A stretch of DNA of 64,000 nucleotides from the NCBI GenBank assembly GCA_963281255.1, contig OY725503.1:1426001-1490000 (forward strand). Reading direction: 5' to 3'. Below, in pieces: positions 22,435 through 34,368 of the stretch. A program made the translations under genes and the position numbers. The notes beneath the pieces are model-generated. The model was given only the letters and a program-made list of their open reading frames with translations, made no database searches and was not told the DNA's origin. Every line of letters starts with the position of its first letter. Position 1 is the stretch's first letter. Source of the stretch: Aphrocallistes beatrix (lineage: Eukaryota; Porifera; Hexactinellida; Sceptrulophora; Aphrocallistidae).

Positions 22435-23736
22435 CAGGGTGATCCAAAAGTTCTGCAACTATAAATTCTACTTCATTGATTTGACTAAGATAATTTAGTT
22501 TAACCATAGCCTACTGTATATAAGGCCTCACAGTAACTTGCGGATTCGGGACTAGGGATGCGGAGGAAGACCGTTGAACTAATACATGAGCTGCCTTAAA
22601 TCATTTACAAAGCACAATAGAGCTTAGGAATGTATTATCAGCATATATAAATATGGTGGCAAAGTACCCATATCCGTTGTTAAAAATTTGATTAGTCACC
22701 ATATGGTTGCGCAATAGGTTATATTTGTGACAAATTTGGTGATTTTCAGAGGCCGTTTAGGGGCACTTCTAAGTGTTTTTATTGTAAAATTTTTCGCATA
22801 GAACTGAGATGTGAATGGGTTAATACGAAATTTTTTGAATTTTTTCATGGAATGTTGGTACATTCCAGTGTTGCTATGGAAACGTGTTTTGGTCAGTTGG
22901 GGTTATATCTTGAAAACTGCAATAGCTACACATTCAAATGTAATTTCATTTGATACCGAATATACTACTTCCTATTAAGTGATAATATAATTTCGACCTC
23001 TAAATTCAATAGTTTATGAGATATTGGACAAATTATCAAATGTGACCAATATGGTACATTGTCGAATATCTCATAAACTATTGAATTTAGAGGTCGAAAT
23101 TATATTATCACTTAATAGGAAGTAGTATATTCGCTATCAAATGGAATTACATTTGAATGTGTAGCCATTACAGTTTTTCAAGATATAACGCCAACTGACC
23201 AAAACACGTTTCCATAGCAACACTGGAATGTACCAACATTCCATGAAAAAATTCAAAAAATTTCGTATTAACCAATTCACATCTCAGTTCTATGCGAAAA
23301 ATTTTACAATAAAAACACTTAGAAGTGCCCCTAAACGGCCTCTGAAAATCACCAAATTTGTCACAAATATAACCTATTGCGCAACCATATGGTGACTAAT
23401 CAAATTTTTAACAACGGATATGGGTACTTTGCCACCATATTTATATATGCTGATAATACATTCCTAAGCTCTATTGTGCTTTGTAAATGATTTAAGGCAG
23501 CTCATGTATTAGTTCAACGGTCTTCCTCCGCATCCCTAGTCCCGAATCCGCAAGTTACTGTGAGGCCTTATATACAGTAGGCTATGGTTTAACTTTAAAT
23601 CGGTTTGCATCTATTGGATTGCAAAATAATTGAAATAACTCTTATAATTTTCAAGTAAAACGAAATGTCAGATGTTAGATCCTCATGTGTAAGTATAATA
23701 CAGCAAAATTTGTTGCAGAACTTTTGGATCACCCTG
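22435..23736. mobile_element. Intact mariner-ended palindromic element (1302 bp)
   Basis: The ends CAGGGTGATCCAAAAGTTCT (22435) and the reverse complement (to 23736) are flanked by TA (22433-22434, 23737-23738). About 540 bp of each side forms a near-perfect palindrome (arms roughly 22500-23040 and 23045-23600). Both arms carry GTTGCTATGGAAAC (22870-22883; mirror 23208-23221) beside ACATTCCA/TGGAATGT. There is no transposase ORF. It is the best reference copy for the foldback family, since both ends and the target duplication are visible. Confidence 0.9.
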
Positions 23737-23738
23737 TA

Positions 23739-25361
23739 ATCAATACAAAATATACATATACCTAGGACCTGAAAATTGGTTGCTAATAGAGCAATATTGC
23801 TATTAAGAGAGTTGCTAATAAGGGAATTCCACTGTATATTTTTGCTATATGAAACTCTACGACTATGGTTTCATTAAACCAATACAAATACGAATACTGA
23901 AAATACTCGGTTATCCTAAACAAGTAGTTATGCAAATATCGACAATAAAATCGAAGCAAGCTGAAAATCCATAGATTCTGGTTGGCTAATACATTTTACA
24001 CTTTTATGAAAAGGTGTGAAAATTTTAAAGAATTTGTACCCAGGTTCAAATCTCCACCAAAATTTGGTGCGATTTGGTCCAATATAATTTCCAGGAGCGA
24101 GCAGAAGGACGTACGTAAGTAAGTTACATGCCGATCATGACATAAAGCATATACTAGGCAATGGCCGGTTGACGGAGGTGGCCATAACTCAGAGGTCTCG
24201 ATCTGAGAGAGTCTGCTGATTTAACTTTTCATTCTAAAAAGTATTATGTAGTCGAACTATATACTACGGCTGTCCTGCTTACTAAGGGTGGAGAAAATAC
24301 GTATGTACGATATTACTCAATTTACCTATTGCTTAATAAAAAATATGATATATTTGTCTAAGTCAGAAGTCCTAAACTCCGCACATACATCAATTTTAAA
24401 GGTACGTATATACTATACAGCCTCTTGTACGTACCAGCATTATAAACACGAGTATCAAAGTCTGCATATCCATTGGAAAAATTGTGATCATCATATCGTT
24501 GCGTACAGAGCGTAACTAGCCCAATTTTGGGGTGCGGGCAATTCCGTTCCATTCCATGAGAGAGTTGCGGCACCAATGCTAATTTGTGAAATGTTAGTGG
24601 GCACAGCCTTTGAGGTTGCGGCCTAGGCCGTATGTGCCGCACCCTGGCTACGCCTCTGGTTGCGTAATAGGCTATACTCTGAAGTTGCCTTTTTAAATTT
24701 CCCCTATTTTGGCCCCTGCAGCGTATTTTAACCTTAAAGCATAGTTTTTATTCGTAAATTATTCTCAAGTACAACTTTTTTTTCGTTAGCAAATGATGGC
24801 CATATATGGATGGATTTAGCCTTTGGCACCCCCCTAAATTCTAGTTTCGCCCCTACTTAAAATATACGTCAACCTACAATTTAACATATAATATAAGCTC
24901 TTAAATCAGTCGCTAAAATTATATTACCAATCCACCAGTGACTAATAGAATATAAATAATTAGGAGACATGTAGAACTTGTTCTGTTTCGATTATATTAC
25001 AATACTCTACACTCTCATTAGAACTAAATTCAAATAAAGTTACGCATTTAACATTTGTTCATTTTGGACAAAACACAAACATCAAAATTGACCATCCTAG
25101 TACAAAGTATTATTTCTTGAACAAAAGTATTAGTATTTACCATTAATCATAAACCAAAGAACCAAAAGAACTAAAATTTTTCCAAATATCTTAAAGTATT
25201 GTTTTATCTTACTAACATCATAGTATTTATCCTAATATTATGTTAAGTCCAGAATTGAAGAGCATAATGATACAGTCTATGATCTGATAGACTTCGAGAA
25301 TAAAGGTGGTATAATACAAAAGAGGGGAATCGAAATGAGATGATTCGCCAAAAATGCAATT
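23739..25361. other. Intergenic DNA downstream of LIS1
   Basis: At about 24506-24660 there is a short degenerate inverted repeat with GCGTAACTAGCC and GGCTACGCCTC ends around GGTGCGG/CCGCACC, probably an old hAT-like MITE. The rest is AT-rich and includes the presumed LIS1 3' UTR (about 25200-25361). No other gene seen. Confidence 0.4.
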
Positions 25362-26621
25362 CTATCGACACTCCCAAATTTTCGCGGAATAATCTACACT
25401 TCCAGTCAGGACAAACGGGTTCTTATGATGGCAATCTAGACAACTGACAAAGTGGTCATGGGCTTGTAGGGATTTGTGAATTCTCTGGTTTTTATAGTCC
25501 CAAACCTTTAAAGTTTTGTCATCTGATACGCTGAAGAGATACTTCCCTCCAGGATGAAATTTCAGGCCGCGTATCCAGTCGTCGTGCCCTTTCAAAACAC
25601 ACAAACACTGTCCAGTCGCTATATCCCACATCCTGATTGTCTTATCTCTCGAGCCTGAGATCAGAAATCGGCTAGGTTTAGTTTTCTTTGCCGTTGCATC
25701 GACATTGCTGGGATCTACCTCCTTCTGGTGGCAAAGGTTGACTGTGATGCAGTGGAATGCAGTATCTGGCGCCCATTCAACACACTCAATCACGTGATCA
25801 TGCCCTATGAACTCGTTGATGCATTCCGCGGTGGATATAGTCCAGACACGCACAGTTTTGTCGTCGGAGCAGCTAGCGAGATAAACCCCATCCGGACTGA
25901 CTTTGACGCATCTGACCCATTCCTTGTGAGCTCGGATTGTCTTCTGGCAGTACCCCGATGAGAGATCCCAGATCCTTATGGAGGTGTCACGAGATGCCGA
26001 GATGAGGAGGCCAGTAGGGGTGTAGCTCAGTGAATGGATGCTATGCTCGTGTCCTTGCAGAGTTTTAGTGCAGTGTAAACCTCCGATATCCCAGAGTTTG
26101 ATGCTCATATCGTTAGAACAGGAGGCCAGTGTCTTTCCGTTTGGATCGAAAACGACATCTTGTACGCTGTCCGTATGACCTCTGAGTGTTCCGTTTAGTT
26201 CTCCTGACTCAGAGTCCCATAGTTTGATCTGAGCATCGTCCGAGGCGGTTGCGATGAGTTGGTAGATCGGATGGAACTTGACCGCATTTATGACGTTACG
26301 GTGCCCCAGGAAGGAAGTCTTTTCAGGCGGTCTTGGAATCCACTCGGAAGGATCCAACTTCTTCCGAGAAGGCAGATACTGTTCACTCGACATTTCTTTC
26401 AATCTCTTAGTTAGTTCCTCGTTCTTAAGCGTCAGTCTGACAACAGCGATCCATTTCTTTTCGAGAGCGCCTTTTGCCAGAGATGAATTGTTATTTGATA
26501 GGCCCGTTTCCCTTGAAAATACCTCATAACTCTCGTTAAGACCCTGTGATTTCAAATAGTCGGCTAATGCGAAATGGAGCTCTTCTCTCTGTTTTGTCGA
26601 CAGCAGTGATTTGTCCACCAT
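25362..26621 (-). CDS. PAFAH1B1: LIS1, dynein regulator / PAF-acetylhydrolase beta subunit
   Basis: 419 residues, one exon. LIS1 binds the dynein motor domain and acts in nuclear migration, spindle positioning and microtubule transport. The N-terminal LisH motif is [17 protein letters not shown] (about 10-26), a short coiled coil follows (about 50-85), then seven WD40 repeats ending in a WD-like dipeptide (KLWD, KLWD, RIWD, RVW, RMWD, KVWD, KIW). The [15 protein letters not shown] entry to repeat 1 and the [12 protein letters not shown] block with a longer insert before it are typical of LIS1. The start is the ATG at 26619-26621; the frame is open a little further only with a TTG. Length is close to the usual 410. 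An intron acceptor may lie just upstream (TTCCACTCTGATTGCTCAC). Confidence 0.95.
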   Translation of the reverse strand: MVDKSLLSTKQREELHFALADYLKSQGLNESYEVFSRETGLSNNNSSLAKGALEKKWIAVVRLTLKNEELTKRLKEMSSEQYLPSRKKLDPSEWIPRPPEKTSFLGHRNVINAVKFHPIYQLIATASDDAQIKLWDSESGELNGTLRGHTDSVQDVVFDPNGKTLASCSNDMSIKLWDIGGLHCTKTLQGHEHSIHSLSYTPTGLLISASRDTSIRIWDLSSGYCQKTIRAHKEWVRCVKVSPDGVYLASCSDDKTVRVWTISTAECINEFIGHDHVIECVEWAPDTAFHCITVNLCHQKEVDPSNVDATAKKTKPSRFLISGSRDKTIRMWDIATGQCLCVLKGHDDWIRGLKFHPGGKYLFSVSDDKTLKVWDYKNQRIHKSLQAHDHFVSCLDCHHKNPFVLTGSVDYSAKIWECR

Positions 26622-26824
26622 GATACATGTGAGCAATCAGAGTGGAAGGTGGTGAAAATAGAAATACTATTATAATTGAAAAGCTCAGGGTTATCGTAAA
26701 TAGTAAAAATCGCAAAATAAAATACTAGAGTATAGCAGGTCCTTATCAATAGGAATAGTTCAATAACAAACAAGTTAGATACCTTGTATTATACTTTATT
26801 TCAAAAATTTGGATTAAATCGAAC

Positions 26825-27164
26825 AGGGCTGGGGTTGGTTAATCGATTTTAGGGCTTGGTTGTTTTGGTCTCCTCCAGGGCGGTTAACCGGTTAACCGAT
26901 ATCAGTATTAGTAGGTTGAAATATGGATTTTGGACTAATCTTTAACCTGATATTGAAAAAATTGATAAATTTCAGTGGTCTCGAAATATACTATGTGGTT
27001 AGAAAATAGAAATTCTATTACATTATCAAATTTTTAGGAGTAATATCCTTGAATCTCCGTCGAAAAATGAAATTATTGTAAAGCAGATCAGCTAACCGAT
27101 CTAAGATTTCCTTAGCATTAACCGAGATTGACGGTGGTTTGCCGGTAAACCGAATTCAGCCTTG
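26825..27164. repeat. Probable hAT-like MITE
   Basis: The left part CAGGGCTGGGGTTGGTTAAT and right part AACCGAATTCAGCCTTG enclose repeated GGTTAACCGG-type phrases. The flanking octamers (AAATCGAA and ATTCGAAT) agree only partly, so the element is old or the borders are inexact. Confidence 0.4.
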
Positions 27165-29286
27165 ATTCGAATTTGTGTAGTTGGGAAAAATAAATATTAT
27201 CAGATATCTATAAAATTTAAAGCTCTCCTCAGCAATATACAGTCTTTCATAACGTTTATGAAACAGAAAAATTACGAAATGGATCTCACAATAATCATAA
27301 GGCTGTCAATCGAGGGAGCTATGTCTACGTTTGAGTTCATGGATAATTTTTGTCTCCATTTTCAGGCATCTATAATTTTACTACGTAGTAGACCTCCAGA
27401 GATCTTAGTATAATACATGTCACAAATCATAAAACACGTTTAAAGTGTTAATACGGTAGCAAGCGTCCATATACCAATCCGCAGCCATAACTTCTACTCT
27501 TGGAAACCTCAAAATCGCTCTTCATCTAGTATCTCCAAACCAGTTGATTGGACAGATTCATGTTAAATTCTCCATTTACCAAGAATTGTCGACATCATCT
27601 TAATTTTGTGATCGTGTTCCCTCTTTTAATTTGTTTCAAGCCAGCTCTGTGACTCTACTCTATCCTCTGCTCTTGATTGAGATCTTAAATCGAGAATAAC
27701 TGCCAAATCTAGACAATAATCTGAAAACATATTGAAAGAAAAGAAATTAAAGGAAGGAGATTAAATGATAAAGTACTCTCTTTTAGAAAAATGGTGCAGC
27801 CTATTAATATATCTATAACAGTCAAATCCTTGGACACAAATGAGTCATCTTCCAGGGCATTTGCTCGTATCCCTGGACGCTATTTTTTTCGATTGAATAT
27901 ACAGAATATTTTTCACTCGCTCCGTTTGAACAAATACGAATAATCAAAGGAGAAAATGTCGAAATGATAAATGTATATCCAGGCTCCATCATTCCCTCGA
28001 CAGTTAGCAGGTATGCTTATTAGAGTGCGTCAAAAAATTAAAAAGTTCGAATTTTTAGATGATTACCCTTCAAATATTTTACTTTGATCACCAAATGTTC
28101 ACCCATAGCATTCTAATACACTAAGGCAATGGCGCAGACCTTTTTTTCTGGACCATGGATTGGTTAAACGAGCTAAGTGAATTTTTCACTAATTATCAAT
28201 TTAACATTTATTCGCTTTCTATTTGTGCACCAGATTTGCTAAAGTCATATCATTGGGTTCAAAAGGTTAAGTACTTAATAAATGAACGTTTATAATCATA
28301 ATAAGTTCAGTTTTAATTAGCAGACAAACAAATACATTCGAAATAGATTCATAGCACAGCACGGCAAGACTAACAATTAGACACTAAGTACGAATAATCA
28401 TTATTGAAATGGTGAATTACATGAATTAAAATAGTAAACTGAGGGATGTTATGAAGAGAAGATAATATTCTAAGGTTAAGGAAGATCAAAACGTTGTTAT
28501 TCCGTTAGACATCACTTCTCTTTCTTCATCTTTTATCCGGTCTTGTCACACCATTCCTAAGAAAGAGAAGAATTATTATACTTTTGAAGTTTCGAGTTGT
28601 CTGTTTTTGACATTAGAGCATTATAATTCCTAAATTTTTAGCGAGGATACGGTTACACATGGTTTTTACAATTTTTAGTATGCTTCCTATATTATTATAT
28701 TGGATCTATGATCCAATGTAATAATATAGTAGCACAGTACTAAAATGAGTGCTGGTGTAGGGCCGGCCGGCCTTAAGTGGTGCACAGACCAGAGTTTAAA
28801 AGATATCGCCCTGAAATCTTTTGTGAAGCTGCGAACATATATGTAGATGTGCACCTACTCATACGATTTTCAATATATGCTAAATCATCATCATTACGTA
28901 GCATTTTGTGATTTCATTCTTTTGCTTATTGCACAAAAACTAGAAGAGCTAGAAGCTTGAGATTGGTAACACTGGTGAAGTATGAGGCCCTCTAAAACCG
29001 AATTCATTCCTAGATCCATCGGACATAGGACCTCTGAGCAATTTGCGGTTAAAAATTTTGTCGCGTCATCATCGCCTAATTTTAATGATAAATGCCTATT
29101 AGAGCTCAAATCTTAATAGTTTGAGATAAACAATTGTTCAATAGAGTGTTCAATATAGATGTCTCAACAAAATTATCTTAATTAATTATGCTGACGTCAT
29201 CATGATGACACAGCCAAAGTTTACACCCACAATTTTCATCCTACAAACTTTAATTGATGTAAGAAAAGCCTCTCACAGACAGGCTA
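27165..29286. other. Intergenic DNA, no recognised gene
   Basis: AT-rich. It holds a short perfect hairpin at 28687-28729 (CTATATTATTA..TAATAATATAG around GGATC/GATCC). At 28096-28160 there is a fragment (CATAGCATTCTA, CTAAGGCAATGGC, GGACCATGGAT) repeated at 45462-45530. The minus ORF 28894-29109 (71 codons, Ser-rich) has no recognised domain. Confidence 0.4.
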
Positions 29287-29352
29287 GAAGTGTGCTTCCA
29301 AATTCCTTGGATGACATGTATTGTGTCACCATCCAAGGAATGTGGAAGCTTC
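29287..29352 (+). ncRNA. Short hairpin with pre-microRNA-like shape (candidate)
   Basis: GCTTCCAAATTCCTTGGATG (29294-29313) pairs with CATCCAAGGAATGTGGAAGC (29330-29349) with about one mismatch. The loop is about 10 nt and the flanking bases can extend the stem. The size fits an animal pre-miRNA, but a small MITE or chance palindrome is equally possible, and nothing shows transcription. Confidence 0.25.
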
Positions 29353-30022
29353 AGAGTTAGCAATTTGATGAAAGTTTTATGGATAATATAAGTAGTAACG
29401 CCGATAACAGCAATATATGGATACATAAGTGACCCCTGTTTAATAAATCTACGAAAATTTATTGAGATCCTGCATCACTTGATACTTACATCGTTTATCA
29501 GTTGTTAAATAGGTTAGATTTTTTGTATAAGAGAAAACTGCACACCCAACCACGTTATTTAGGAACTCAATTTGTAAATCAACAAATACAGGTCAGTAAT
29601 ATATTTTATTTCATTTGTAAAAACTCAAAATCAAAATATATTAAATACATTTCTTCATTAAAATCCCTGCAAACTATTCAAATATTCTTTAAGAGCTATG
29701 ACTACTGTTAATAGTAAAGTTGTTTCAGCTCTAAAAAGACCTTCAGTGGAATGCGGGCAGGCGTTATATCATGACCATTATCTCATTATTTCTAATACAA
29801 TCAAAGCTGCTAATTTGATAAATAATTGGCTACAAACATTCAATTCACGCATTGAAGTCTCAATATATATCAATATATTTTGAAATCCTGGTTAATGGAC
29901 TGTATAACTCAATCTCTAGCAATAAATCCTTGTACCTGAAATAGAATGGGATACTGAACCCAAAATGAAAATATATGCGGTAGCTAAATATTGATGCGGG
30001 CGAGATGAAACACGGTCCCAAT

Positions 30023-30419
30023 CATTGGCGTCGGAAATGGGCGCGCCGGCCCTTCGGGCCGCCCCGCCCGAAGGCTCCGGGGTCGCTACATTCACGGCAT
30101 AAATAAAGATCACACTCACAATTCACTAACATAACTAAACTCTATAGAAATCGACTATTATCATAATCTACTTGACTGTATTGCGATAGTGGTTTCCCAA
30201 GACGGGAAACTCCCTACTGAGCTACCTGCTCGCTTGTTGCGCAGTTAAACTGCATGATACACGGTTCTAGGACATTGGGAATGTATCGGGAAAGCTTGTA
30301 CCCAGCCAGGTAGGCCCTCTGGGCCTATCCGGCCCATTACCGACGATGCCGGGTAGAGCCGGGCAGTCCCTTAGGGCCGCCCGGCCCATGCCGGGTGGCC
30401 GAGTGGGTCCGACGCCTAT
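30023..30419. mobile_element. GC-rich element with 9-bp target duplication
   Basis: The 397-bp insert has short inverted ends (ATTGGCGTCGGA / TCCGACGCCTAT). It is flanked by the perfect direct repeat GGTCCCAAT (30014-30022 and 30420-30428). Both ends are GC-rich with small palindromes (GGCCCTTCGGGCC, CCCGCCCGAAGGC). A 9-bp duplication suggests a Mutator-like or related transposase. No ORF. Confidence 0.7.
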
Positions 30420-30543
30420 GGTCCCAATTAACAGTCCTATACTAGGATTTTTGGATTGTTGATTAATCGAAAAAAAATGTGAGATGATTGGATAATTGTA
30501 GTCGACGTTCACTATCCAAAATTTGACAATAAGAAATGTTATA

Positions 30544-31185
30544 CAGTAAGGGTCGCTTATTGTGAACCACAAGGGGACCAAAAATCTGTTCATAATAGAG
30601 ATACTTCATATTAAGCGAACTTGATTCAATACAAATCCTATCTAAAAACTGAAATTGGGACCAGGAGTAGGGCTTACAATCCCGGGATCCTGGGATCCCG
30701 ATCCATTTCACTTCCGGGATTTGTTTTTTTAACCCCGATCCCGATTTCCAATCCCGGGATTCCGAGTTTAGTAGAAAATGGCTTTAATTAAGTGTAGTCA
30801 AAGCATGTGATTGGTTTGCTTGTATGAATGCAAGCGTATTTGATTAGATTCCGTAGACAAATAATTATGCACTTGTATAGGATGCTTATAATTTAGCAAC
30901 TCTTATTTGGATTCAGTGTTCAATGATAATCTTTGTGGTCATTGTTGTTATTATTTAACAAACAATGACTCGAAGATTACTATTTAAATCATGACTAATA
31001 TATATAATTGCTTAATCCCGAAATTGGAAAAAGTCAATTCCGGATTCCCGGGATTAGAAAACAAAGTCAATCCCGAAATCCCGGGATTACAAAATATGTC
31101 CGGGATTGTAAGCCCTAACCAGGAGGTTAGTTCATAATAAACGAATTTTCATATTAAGCGGGTTCATAATAAGCGACCATGACTG
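30544..31185. mobile_element. MITE family T2 (pogo-like ends), interrupted
   Basis: The ends CAGTAAGGGTCGCTTATTGT and AATAAGCGACCATGACTG are flanked by TA. Phrases such as TTCATATTAAGCG repeat inside. Without its insert the element is about 190 bp. Other copies: 45814-47282 and 51450-51563. It is split by a hAT MITE at 30668. Confidence 0.8.
30668..31117. mobile_element. hAT MITE with 8-bp duplication, nested in T2
   Basis: 450 bp with inverted ends TAGGGCTTACAATCCCGGGA / GTCCGGGATTGTAAGCCCTA. It is flanked by ACCAGGAG on both sides (30660-30667, 31118-31125). Both ends have several further ATCCCGGGAT-type phrases in tandem. The other T2 copies show the uninterrupted site, which confirms the borders. 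Confidence 0.85.
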
Positions 31186-31227
31186 TAGTTTGGTGAAACC
31201 AGTTGGGACCATTAATAATTACAAGTA

Positions 31228-31371
31228 CGAAGGCTGGATATCGATTATAACAGTAGGACATACGTATTTAGAGATGTTATCGCCCTTATAATTAACCAAT
31301 GTGACCCCAGGCGGACACAGTGTTCGCCAGCCGCGGAGCGCAAGCAAGCGAAGCGCGCTTGTGCTTATGAA
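31228..31371 (+). repeat. Repeat family X, 3' fragment
   Basis: Only the last part of the family is present, ending in the GC-rich GCGCAAGCAAGCGAAGCGCG block and CTTGT. The 5' truncation leaves no ATGACGTCAT site. Confidence 0.7.
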
Positions 31372-31514
31372 GGAGGAAGACTGAGGAATGGGTGGAGAAA
31401 TGCTCTGTTTCACACCCCAGTATGAAACAATGTATGAAACATCTATTGTCTAGGCGCACAAAAATAATGAAAAATATGTTTAGACGTACGGATATCCTAA
31501 AAGCTGGATGAAAC

Positions 31515-31599
31515 TAGGGATGGGACGGATGTGAATGCGGATGTCAGATTTATAAGCTCCGCGGATGCAGATACGGATGCGGAATTCCGACCATCCCTA
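31515..31599. mobile_element. Tiny hAT-like MITE (85 bp)
   Basis: The ends TAGGGATGGGACGGATG and CCGACCATCCCTA surround repeated CGGATGCGGAT phrases. The flanking octamers GATGAAAC and GATGAACC match in 7 of 8 positions. Confidence 0.6.
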
Positions 31600-31660
31600 G
31601 ATGAACCTACAGTAATGTAAATTATAAGCTGCATATAAATTTACATCAATTATATCAGAA

Positions 31661-32518
31661 TCATTCAATCTTATCAGAATTTAGAGGGATGAACAGGGTT
31701 TCGTCCCAAGGGCCATAAATATTATTCTTTAGCTTTTGAAGGTTTAAGAACAAGAGAGGCGAGATTACGTTAACCAGGATCAGTATTAGTACGTATAAGC
31801 TGAATAAATGGATTTGGTTAAGAAGGAATGATATTGCAGTTATAATGATGAAAAGAATGGGAAATGTTATGAAGTTTATTGACTTGTTTTCATATTTCAT
31901 TCTTTTGATGAATGCAGGATAGAGAAAGAATATTTGAAATGCAAATATAATAATAGCTAGGGACTGCCTAGGAATCTCTACTCGTGAAGCAAGGCAAACT
32001 GATGCTGACATTCCGAAATTGAATGACAGTCTTTGGGAAGCGAGTTCACGTTCATCTGTGCTTTGAAAGTTATGGAAAATGAAATTGAATAAAATTAGGA
32101 TAATAATCATAAACCAAATAGTGTCCGAGGAGATCTGAGCTACCAGAGAATGTATTCTAGGCGATAAAGCATACAGAAATGTGATTATAATGCATACGCT
32201 CTTGATGTCTTTGTAAATCTGATTGAATTCAAATAAAAGAGAACTACTATTTAAATAGAGTAGATACAAAAATAGAGTTATGCTGCATGTGCAAAAAAGG
32301 AGAGCATCCAGTGCCTCATTTCCAAATGCGACAGCAGATATAACTAATAACATCGCAAACGAGAAGTGGGTCGAAACGTTTAGTGAGCTGAATAGAAGCT
32401 GGTGAGGTGAGTAGATCGGGGTGAAAAGGTTTGTTTTGAGAAATACGAGGAATTGGTCCTCAGGAAAATAATTATCAAGGTATTGGGACCCAAAAAGTTT
32501 TCGTTTCCACTTGTCCAT
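31661..32518 (-). CDS. PIGC: PIG-C, GPI-GlcNAc transferase subunit C
   Basis: 285 residues, one exon. PIG-C (yeast Gpi2) is a multispanning ER membrane subunit of the GlcNAc transferase complex that starts glycosylphosphatidylinositol anchor synthesis. The N-terminus WKRKLFGSQYLDNYFPED fits the family start (W-K-K-x-L-Y-x-x-Q-x-x-PDNY). A run of about eight hydrophobic segments follows, and the C-terminal IYGPWDE is a hallmark of the family. The length is close to the 297 residues of the human protein. Start is the first ATG. The frame is open and unbroken. Confidence 0.85.
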   Translation of the reverse strand: MDKWKRKLFGSQYLDNYFPEDQFLVFLKTNLFTPIYSPHQLLFSSLNVSTHFSFAMLLVISAVAFGNEALDALLFCTCSITLFLYLLYLNSSSLLFEFNQIYKDIKSVCIIITFLYALSPRIHSLVAQISSDTIWFMIIILILFNFIFHNFQSTDERELASQRLSFNFGMSASVCLASRVEIPRQSLAIIIFAFQIFFLYPAFIKRMKYENKSINFITFPILFIIITAISFLLNQIHLFSLYVLILILVNVISPLLFLNLQKLKNNIYGPWDETLFIPLNSDKIE

Positions 32519-32789
32519 TTCAGAATTTGTAAAATAAAGCTAGCAATTATATAATGAGAATAAAAATTACTTTGGCAGTAGAAAACAGATGAAGACTACC
32601 GACAAAGAATGTTAGTATTATAAAGTTTAGAAACGGTAACAATGAGAGAATAGCCTATAACTTTATTAATCTTCGAACAAAAAGTACTTACGTACTTGTT
32701 TTATATCTCTGGGCTCATAATTTCCCCTCGCTAGAGATAGGTGGCACAGTCAATTGCTGCTATTTCTGTGTTGTAAGTTTAGATGGGCT

Positions 32790-33115
32790 AGTTGTTGATA
32801 ACTGCTCTTTAGCTTCATAAGCGATGAGGACACAGTTCACAATATTTACGTGAAGAATTTTTCTTCTGGCCGCCATGAGGAAAGTCATCCGCAACCTTTT
32901 CATCTCCGAGATAATGTATTAGTACCAGTAGGGGTTAACAACGGGTTTAACTTTTGGTAGTTTTGTGGTTCCATTGTTGGCCCATCTATATGATCACATC
33001 TCGGGTCGTTTGCATATTCCCATTGGATAAGTAGATGAATACATCACCTGCTCGAGGTTTCACAGGGGGTACTATCAAAATTAATGTGTCGTCCCTTTTC
33101 GGCTGCTTCTTGGGG
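32790..33115 (-). pseudogene. Relic of an orphan-domain gene
   Basis: Three frames together show coding-like pieces: GDVFIYLSNGNMQTTRD, then RWANNGTTKLPKVKPVVNP, then LGDEKVADDFPHGGQKKNSS. Their order recalls a CG-1/CAMTA-like DNA-binding domain seen in repeated orphan proteins of sponges and cnidarians. That link is from memory and weak. Frameshifts and stops separate the pieces, so the gene is dead. Confidence 0.45.
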
Positions 33116-33321
33116 AGTAAACACTGTCAAGCGGATATCATAAGGTTGATTTATCTCAATTATTAATTTGAGGTAAACAAAATTTGTATGGAGAATCGGA
33201 AATAAGGCCTAAAGTCGAACTAGGAATAAGACCAAAAACGTGCGAAGTAGGAATAAGACCTATTGCATAGATTTCCTAGTCAGTATGAGCGAACGATGGA
33301 TGATAGATTTTTTAGTCATAT

Positions 33322-33925
33322 GAGGCGCATGCATTTGTACGAATTTTTAAGTTGTCATTTGTCCGAATTGCGTCAACTGTCATTTGTCCGAATCGTAATT
33401 TGGAATATTGTCACTTGTCCGAAAACCGAATCGATTCTTGGAATATTGCCATTTGAAATTAAAATGGCAATTTTACACTCAAATGGACAATATTTCAAAC
33501 TTGAAAAGCCCCCTTTCACACTTTTATGATATACATGCAAGGCCGTAGCAACCGGTACGGCTGGTACGGCCATGGCCGTACCACTTTTACGGCCCTTACA
33601 TCTTAATGATTTTGTGTTCACTAAGTGAACCTAAATACCTAATAGTACTATTTACAAAAATGAACTATTGTTGCTTGATAAGAACTGCTGATATCGATAT
33701 TTGAGCCAATAAGGTTCAAAATATTTGTGGCGGGCAAGCCCGCAAGACCCCATATGGTTGCTCGCTACGATCGGTCTGATCCACCAAGAATGGCCGTACC
33801 ACTTTTCATGAGCTTGCTACGGCCCTGTATTCATGTATATCATTTCCAAAATGTTGACTTCCAATCTCGCATCCATTCTAAAAAAACTAAAATTACGATT
33901 CGGACAAATGACAGTTAACGGTATT
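33322..33925. repeat. Tandem-motif element (CATTTGTCCGAAT phrases), partly lost
   Basis: It starts GAGGCGCATGCATTTGTACG and repeats GTCATTTGTCCGAAT four times, with the reverse phrase GATTCGGACAAATGACAGTTA near 33896. The end is like those at 10923 and 44863. The middle holds another insert (about 33540-33838) with GGCCGTAGCAA and TTGCTACGGCCC ends and repeated GGCCGTACCACTTTT. Its right terminus is missing. Confidence 0.55.
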
Positions 33926-34368
33926 TACCAAGGAAAATTTCCAATTTTGAAAAAAATTTTATTATTTTTGGATTAAATCGATAGTTTAGTGGGTCCTAAT
34001 ATAGTTCCTTTTTAAATTTTGAAGATCTGATGAATGATAAAATTTCTACAGCATCTCGAGTACATAACATTTTATACATTTGTTCTGTATTTTTGAGATT
34101 TTCAGCTATCTTCCATTTACTACTATAAACAAAACAATTTGTTCTGCTGGTGTTTACCGTGCATATAAAGAAATACAGATATTGAATTATATCATCACTA
34201 TTGTTCCGCATAAAGGAATGATAATTGAACTAATATCATTGATATGTCACAAATAATATAAATACTTATTCAAATTAGTAAATTCAAAATATTCACTTTT
34301 GATTACGAGCAAATCATCATGTCTTCATCTGAAGAAATATTCGAGGATGAACCAATATTTCATATATA

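Noticed and set aside
24030-24075. GGTTCAAATCTCC, like a tRNA T-arm
   Set aside because: No acceptor stem, D-arm or anticodon arm could be placed around it. I found no convincing tRNA in the window.
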